From: Ferrimonas balearica DSM 9799
GTDB taxonomy: Bacteria; Pseudomonadota; Gammaproteobacteria; Enterobacterales; Shewanellaceae
Assembly (NCBI RefSeq): GCF_000148645.1
Contig: NC_014541.1
Span: 1,302,001-1,366,000 of the forward strand
Reading direction: 5' to 3'
Length of the DNA: 64,000 nucleotides
The notes below the pieces were generated by a model that saw only the letters and a program-made list of their open reading frames with translations, was not told the DNA's origin and did not search any database. The position numbers and the translations under genes were made by a program. Position 1 is the first letter of the stretch. Each line of letters starts with the position of its first letter. This document shows, piece after piece, positions 63,256 to 64,000 of this stretch.

Positions 63256-64000
63256 ATGTTTGCCATTGGATTTGTCGGCATTTTGGTGCTGCTGCTGGTG
63301 GGCCTGGCGGTTTCCACCAACCGCCGCGCCATTAACTTCCGTACCGTGGGCCTGGCGTTTGTGATGCAGATGGCCATTGGTGCCCTGGTGCTCTATGTGC
63401 CGATGGGCCGTAAAGCGCTGGAAGCGTTGTCCCACGGTGTTCACGCGGTGCTGGACAGTGGCAAGGCCGGGGTGAACTTCCTGTTTGGTAATCTGGTGAA
63501 CTTCTCCGTGGAGGGGATCGGGTTTGTCTTTGCCCTGAATGTGCTGCCGCTGGTGGTGTTCTTCTCCGCCCTGATCGCGGTGCTCTACTACCTGGGCGTC
63601 ATGCAATTCATTATTCGCACCATCGGCGGCCTGGTGTCCAAAGCGCTGGGCACCTCCCAGGCGGAGTCGATGTCTGCGGTGGCCAACGCCTTTGTGGGCC
63701 AGAGTGAAGCGCCGCTGGTGGTGAAGCCCTACATGCCGAAGATGAGTGATTCGGAGTTCTTCGCCATTATGTGCGGCGGCATGGCGTCGGTGTCCGGCAC
63801 TGTGCTGGCTGGTTACGCCATGATGGGGGTGGACATGCAGTACCTGCTGGCGGCCTCCTTTATGGCGGTGCCCGGCGGCATCCTGTTCGCCAAGCTGATC
63901 CTGCCGGAAACCACCACACCGGATTACGTGGTGGAGAAGTCCACCCACTTCTCCGAGAAGCGTCCGGAGAACATGCTGGCGGCGGCCGGTGAGGGCGCCG
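63256..64000 (+). CDS. NupC-type concentrative nucleoside transporter, N-terminal part
   Basis: The frame is open to the end of the window (248 residues visible). Helices at about 3-20, 30-50, 85-110 and so on, with the loop FLFGNLVNFSVEGIGFVFALNVLPLVVFFSAL and the NAFVGQSEAPLVVKPY motif that binds nucleoside and Na+/H+ in CNT transporters. Starts two bases after the xapA stop. Confidence 0.93.
   Translation, partial: MFAIGFVGILVLLLVGLAVSTNRRAINFRTVGLAFVMQMAIGALVLYVPMGRKALEALSHGVHAVLDSGKAGVNFLFGNLVNFSVEGIGFVFALNVLPLVVFFSALIAVLYYLGVMQFIIRTIGGLVSKALGTSQAESMSAVANAFVGQSEAPLVVKPYMPKMSDSEFFAIMCGGMASVSGTVLAGYAMMGVDMQYLLAASFMAVPGGILFAKLILPETTTPDYVVEKSTHFSEKRPENMLAAAGEGA

Overview
The window is a piece of a gammaproteobacterial chromosome, most like Ferrimonas or Shewanella (Alteromonadales). 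The evidence is the conserved order apt-dnaX-ybaB-recR-htpG-(cnoX)-adk-hemH with inosine-guanosine kinase nearby, GC-rich codon use, several large TonB-dependent receptors, and marine-type compatible-solute operons. No rRNA, tRNA, CRISPR array, prophage or insertion sequence was seen.

Layout. 1-7.5 kb: tail of a DUF885 protein, two separately transcribed TonB-dependent receptors and a double META-domain lipoprotein. 7.5-10.9 kb: dusC (minus strand), then an hvfABC-type locus. Its precursor carries ten EGKCG motifs; it is followed by a terminator-like hairpin, a DUF692/MNIO enzyme and its DUF2063 partner. In Haemophilus influenzae this kind of locus makes an oxazolone/thioamide copper-binding peptide. 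A 39-residue membrane peptide follows. 11-21 kb: the housekeeping block apt, dnaX, ybaB, recR, a LuxR-type sensor domain without its HTH, htpG, cnoX-like, adk, hemH. 21-34 kb, minus strand: a tripartite RND efflux operon with a LysR gene, potABCD polyamine uptake, and pxpBCA 5-oxoprolinase. 34.5-37.4 kb: tandem inosine-guanosine kinase paralogues. 37.4-43.5 kb: a lipoprotein, an EmrAB-like pump with a convergent TetR gene and matching operators at both ends, DUF2750, and LysR.

43.5-44.6 kb is an AT-rich island with a 35-residue double-glycine leader peptide (bacteriocin-like) that has no transporter beside it, plus an unidentified exported protein. 44.6-51 kb: a minus-strand operon of DUF4856 lipoprotein, imelysin, TonB receptor and probably a fatty acid hydroxylase, behind a Fur-box-like sequence; it is probably for iron. 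Divergent from it is a cytochrome P460 gene with a CRP/FNR-like site. 51.8-60.4 kb: two adjacent osmolyte operons, one for N-epsilon-acetyl-beta-lysine (ablA, Na+ symporter, ablB) and one for N-acetylglutaminylglutamine amide (asnO-type amidotransferase, GNAT/ATP-grasp synthetase, M42 peptidase). 60.6-64 kb: a 29-residue membrane peptide, MarR, XapR-like LysR, xapA-like nucleoside phosphorylase and the start of a NupC-type transporter.

The common theme is envelope exchange and stress adaptation: iron and copper handling, multidrug export, polyamine and 5-oxoproline metabolism, salt tolerance and purine salvage, placed around a conserved replication/repair/chaperone core. All functions are inferred from reading sequence; no database search was run.
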